Shown here piece by piece: positions 61,131 through 64,000 of a stretch of DNA of 64,000 bases. Positions within the stretch are counted from its first letter, which is position 1; each line of letters starts with the position of its first letter. The DNA is from KBS-96 sp963722585 (lineage in GTDB: Bacteria > Acidobacteriota > Terriglobia > Bryobacterales > Bryobacteraceae), in assembly GCA_963722585.1 (NCBI GenBank), contig CAVRNU010000006.1, positions 1-64,000 of the forward strand, read 5' to 3'. A program made the translations under genes and the position numbers. The notes beneath the pieces were generated by a model, which saw only the letters and a list, made by a program, of their open reading frames with translations, was not told where the DNA came from and did not search any database.

Positions 61131-63556
61131 GACGGTTCCTTCGGCTCGACCTGGGTTTGCCTCATACGAAAAGGCGCGCTGTTCACAATAGCGACGATCA
61201 GATCGTCAAAGCGGTAACCTCCCGCTTTAGTATTTCGCATTATCAGGCGGATCGTTGGTTGGTCTCGCGCGTCCAACTCGCGACCTAACGCATAGGTTAG
61301 TAGGCGCGCCACTACGGCACTTACAAATTGATCCTGACGGCTCAGCAACAGCTGCTTTAATCCCTGCGGACCGGAGAAAGTTTGCCCATTCACCAGTTTT
61401 GCCGATGCATCGATGCTTCCGCCTTCGTCCTGCACGCGCCATCTGCCGATCACGTCGAAGTTCTCGAGCGAGAATCCTAGAGGATCCATTCGCGAATGAC
61501 ACGAGGCGCACACGGCGTTCTTTCTGTGGCGCTCGACCTGTTGGCGGGTTGTCAACTTTTGCCCGTTTGCCGGACTCTCATCGAGCGGTGGCACGCCTGG
61601 AGGTGGCGGAGGCGGAGGCGAATTCAGCAGTGCATCCAGAATCCATTTACCACGGAGAATGGGCGACGTTCTTGTTGTGTGGGAGGTCAGCATAAGGATG
61701 CTGCCTTGGCCAAGCAGACCGCCTCGCTCCGGTTCTGAGACCAGAGATACGCGGCGAAAGCCAGATCCTATGACGCCCGGAACTCCGTATAACCGAGCTA
61801 GTCTCTCGTTGAGGTAGGTGTAATTCGCGTCGATTAGGTCGAGAGCACTGTGGTTTTCTCGAAACAGGCTACGCACAAAAAGTCGTGTTTCCTGCTGAAA
61901 GTCATCCGCCAATCCGCTATCGAAGTCCGGATATACCTTGGCGTCCGGCTTAATTTCGGCCAGACCAGAAAGGCCAAGCCACTGCATGGAGAAATCATCG
62001 ACCATCGCAACCGCGCGAGGATCGGCAAGCATGCGCCGCACCTGGGCGTCCAACACGAGAGGGTTGGTCAGCTTCCGACAATGCGCCAAACCCAGCAACT
62101 CATCATCAGGAATGCTGTTCCAAAGGAAGAAGGACATGCGCGAGGCAAGTTCCCAATCCGATACTTCTTGAGTGCTTCCCGGCTTTGCATTTGGCGGATC
62201 AAATTCAAGCCGGAACAGAAAATCGGGCGATAGGAGCACATCGCGCAGCGCGGCGGCGATAGAAGAATCGAAGTTATGCTTGAGCCTTGCAGATGACCAG
62301 GCTGCCATGAAAGGCTTGATGTCCGCCGCGGTAACATCGCGCCGAAAGGCCCGCCGGGTTACGCCGAAAAGAATTTTGGACGCGCAGGCCGACTCGTCTC
62401 GAGAACTCGACGGTCTGCAGAGGAAAATCTGCCGCTCACTGGGTGTTCGTGTTCGACTGACGCTCTTAACGTTGTAAGGGCCGGAAATCTCAATTCGATC
62501 CAGCGTGGGCGGTCCCGGTTGTCCACCGAACGCAGCCTCGCCTACGCTGATTCCGCCGATGTCGAAGAGCTTGAGGCGCCGCGAATCCACGCGGAATTCG
62601 ATAGTCGGATGAATCGCGGAGCCCCGGGTATCAAGAGGCCCTCCCAATGCGGGGCCGCCTTTACCAGAAACATTCGGGACCGGACCCTCGCGTTGGGCAA
62701 TGTCATCGGGAAACGTTACGACGACAATATGCGAGCCGGCCTTGATCTCGGCGCGCGTCTGAAAGAAACGAACACCTTCGGCGTGCGGCAGGGAGTCTCT
62801 TCCTATAAAGGCTCGAACGTTATACTCGCCGTCAAATGGAAAGTAATACTGGACACGGACTCCTCCGCGGGTGCCGAAAGGCATACCCGCGCCGAGCCAG
62901 TTCGTCTGATTTTCCGGGGCCGGAAACGCCTCTGTCACCGGAGAGGGATCGCTGACGCCCACGGCCAGCTCGCTGACTTTTCGAGCAACCTTTAGATACT
63001 GCTCGAGCAGTAGAGGGGACATCGACAGCGCGTCACCTATATTGTCGAAGCCGGCAGCAATACCGTCGGGGGGCAACTCGTCCGCGATCGGGAGTTCGAG
63101 ATCGAACAAATCTCGAATCGCATTGCCGTACTCGACGCGGTTGAGTCGTGCTATGACCGGTCGGCCCGCGTATGGATCACGTTGAGCGGCGGCATTCAAA
63201 TCGTCAGTGATTCCAGTGGTGAACACTTTCACGGTAGCTCTGTCAGGCCTGGGCAACCCCGCTGGGGGCATTTCGCCCGCCGCTAGCCGCCGCACGACTT
63301 TCTCCCAAAGTTCCGGATGAAGCGTGGGGTTTTCAGGATATGACCTCTCAAGTACAAGCCCTGCGGTATGTAGTTTTTGGCTATGACAAAGGACACAGTA
63401 GCGGTTTAGTAAAGCTTGCCTGTTGGTTCGTACCGCGACCTCTGGCTCGGCAGTGCTGGACCCAGACCCGACCACCGCACCTGAGATCATCAGGAGATAC
63501 GGCACAATCTTCCAGCGCGGTGAAACAGAGGCGCTCCCATTAATCCTGCGCTTCAT
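61127..63556 (-). CDS. DUF1592-type multidomain protein with planctomycete-cytochrome-like heme motif
   Basis: ATG 63556 chosen because a signal peptide follows (WKIVPYLLMISGAVVGSGSSTAEP); the frame is open to 63763. 809 residues. LLNRYCVLCHSQKLHTAGL has CxxCH, a covalent heme site of the planctomycete cytochrome type, then YGNAIRDLFDLELPIADELPPDGIAAGFDN (DUF1587), a carbohydrate-binding-like sandwich (DUF1595 region), LLSPDFLFRLEF..FLWNSIPDDELL (DUF1592), LTSHTTRTSPILRGKWILDALL (DUF1588) and a C-terminal CASCHSRMDPLGFSLENFD plus DUF1585. First gene of the leftward chain. Probably a periplasmic c-type redox protein, substrate unknown. Confidence 0.9.
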   Translation of the reverse strand: MKRRINGSASVSPRWKIVPYLLMISGAVVGSGSSTAEPEVAVRTNRQALLNRYCVLCHSQKLHTAGLVLERSYPENPTLHPELWEKVVRRLAAGEMPPAGLPRPDRATVKVFTTGITDDLNAAAQRDPYAGRPVIARLNRVEYGNAIRDLFDLELPIADELPPDGIAAGFDNIGDALSMSPLLLEQYLKVARKVSELAVGVSDPSPVTEAFPAPENQTNWLGAGMPFGTRGGVRVQYYFPFDGEYNVRAFIGRDSLPHAEGVRFFQTRAEIKAGSHIVVVTFPDDIAQREGPVPNVSGKGGPALGGPLDTRGSAIHPTIEFRVDSRRLKLFDIGGISVGEAAFGGQPGPPTLDRIEISGPYNVKSVSRTRTPSERQIFLCRPSSSRDESACASKILFGVTRRAFRRDVTAADIKPFMAAWSSARLKHNFDSSIAAALRDVLLSPDFLFRLEFDPPNAKPGSTQEVSDWELASRMSFFLWNSIPDDELLGLAHCRKLTNPLVLDAQVRRMLADPRAVAMVDDFSMQWLGLSGLAEIKPDAKVYPDFDSGLADDFQQETRLFVRSLFRENHSALDLIDANYTYLNERLARLYGVPGVIGSGFRRVSLVSEPERGGLLGQGSILMLTSHTTRTSPILRGKWILDALLNSPPPPPPPGVPPLDESPANGQKLTTRQQVERHRKNAVCASCHSRMDPLGFSLENFDVIGRWRVQDEGGSIDASAKLVNGQTFSGPQGLKQLLLSRQDQFVSAVVARLLTYALGRELDARDQPTIRLIMRNTKAGGYRFDDLIVAIVNSAPFRMRQTQVEPKEPS

Positions 63557-64000
63557 ATGCCGCTCGGATCGCAAAACGGATGACGTGTACCAATTGTAAG
63601 TCGGACCTATCGTCGGACGAATATTATCACGGAGAACAGGTGCTGTCAACGAACTCGTTCCACGTTTGAAGGAAAGCAAGCGTTTTATGAAACGGCCAGC
63701 TAATTCTTGAATGCGGTAGCTATAGTTTGCTAATAGTCCGTTCAAACAGCAAGCGATTGGCACCGATGGCTCTTACGATTTTCGCTACCGCTCCGTGTCC
63801 GACTAAGCTATAAGACCTCGACTGCTGATTTCAGGTCGCCCTCGCGGATGAAGCCCTGTCCGATGATGCTCATGGCAATTTCGGGCTATTCCTGGCGTGC
63901 TTCCATCATCGGTGCAGCGCGTACTGTTTCGATCGCATTGTCATTCTCGGTCATATACCCTTATTGACGCGTCCGGAGAACATCGTCCATTTCTTCCGCG
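63557..64000. other. right-edge region without an intact gene; possible remnant
   Basis: No complete gene. On the minus strand between about 63950 and 63800 short protein-like pieces occur in one frame, separated by stops: MTENDNAIETVRAAPMMEARQE, then EIAMSIIGQGFIREGDLKSAVEVL. At the extreme edge another frame ends AEEMDDVLRTRQ at a TAA (63963-63965), perhaps the end of a gene lying outside the window. Confidence 0.35.

Noticed and set aside
1..64000. tRNA or rRNA genes
   Set aside because: No cloverleaf with CCA-type acceptor or rRNA-like stretch was noticed; short RNA genes cannot be excluded by eye.

Overview
The window looks like chromosomal DNA of a soil acidobacterium, close to Candidatus Solibacter / Bryobacterales. 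The reasons are four very large Oar-type TonB-dependent receptors with carboxypeptidase-like N-terminal domains, secreted DUF1552 and DUF1592/planctomycete-cytochrome proteins, a DUF2934 protein, Tat-exported sugar-acid enzymes and a moderately high GC content. This assignment is inference; no rRNA or tRNA gene was seen.

Layout. (1) About 1-8.9 kb is a degraded temperate-phage region: two hypothetical genes at the left edge, a leftward block (1.0-2.8 kb), and a rightward early recombination/replication operon (2.8-8.9 kb) with a PD-(D/E)XK nuclease, a candidate annealing protein, a VRR-NUC nuclease and a DUF1376 replication-type protein. No integrase, terminase or structural genes are present, and several genes carry frameshifts. 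The block ends abruptly in a 5'-truncated ArsP/DUF318-type permease (8.9-10.0 kb). (2) 10.1-19.3 kb holds a leftward ferredoxin / Cys-rich protein / amidohydrolase operon, divergent from a TonB receptor and an AAHS-type MFS transporter, then a broken FG-GAP repeat protein. (3) 19.3-26.2 kb is a patchwork: a truncated gene next to a 17-bp hairpin, DUF2934, TMEM175-like, small membrane and exported proteins, an adjacent aminoglycoside-kinase / nucleotidyltransferase pair, and a GH27 alpha-galactosidase with two carbohydrate-binding modules. (4) 26.2-38.2 kb has an AraC regulator divergent from a TonB receptor, a SnoaL-like protein, a GMC oxidoreductase with its gluconate-dehydrogenase-subunit-3-like partner, a sugar-phosphate-isomerase-like protein and another TonB receptor.

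(5) 38.4-58 kb is a carbohydrate/sugar-acid locus: SDR, GH127 arabinofuranosidase, then a tightly overlapped trio of RuBisCO-like protein, DUF1537 kinase and D-apionate-oxidoisomerase-like dehydrogenase, an ACS-family MFS transporter, a second SDR, an IclR regulator, an amidohydrolase-2 protein, a (frameshifted) TonB receptor, an L-rhamnonate-dehydratase-like enolase, two esterases and a beta-propeller glycosidase. The trio fits the D-apionate branch of D-apiose catabolism (apionate to 3-oxo-isoapionate to its 4-phosphate, then RuBisCO-like decarboxylation or hydrolysis). Together with GH127 and rhamnonate dehydratase it suggests use of plant cell-wall sugars such as those of rhamnogalacturonan II. 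(6) 58-63.6 kb is a leftward chain of ankyrin-repeat, DUF1552 and DUF1592/cytochrome genes with 2-4 nt junctions that runs straight into the glycosidase/esterase genes.

A recurring oddity is frameshifts: at least nine, half of them in the phage region. Either the assembly carries indel errors or the accessory genes are decaying. All functional names come from reading motifs and recalled family features; no database search was possible.
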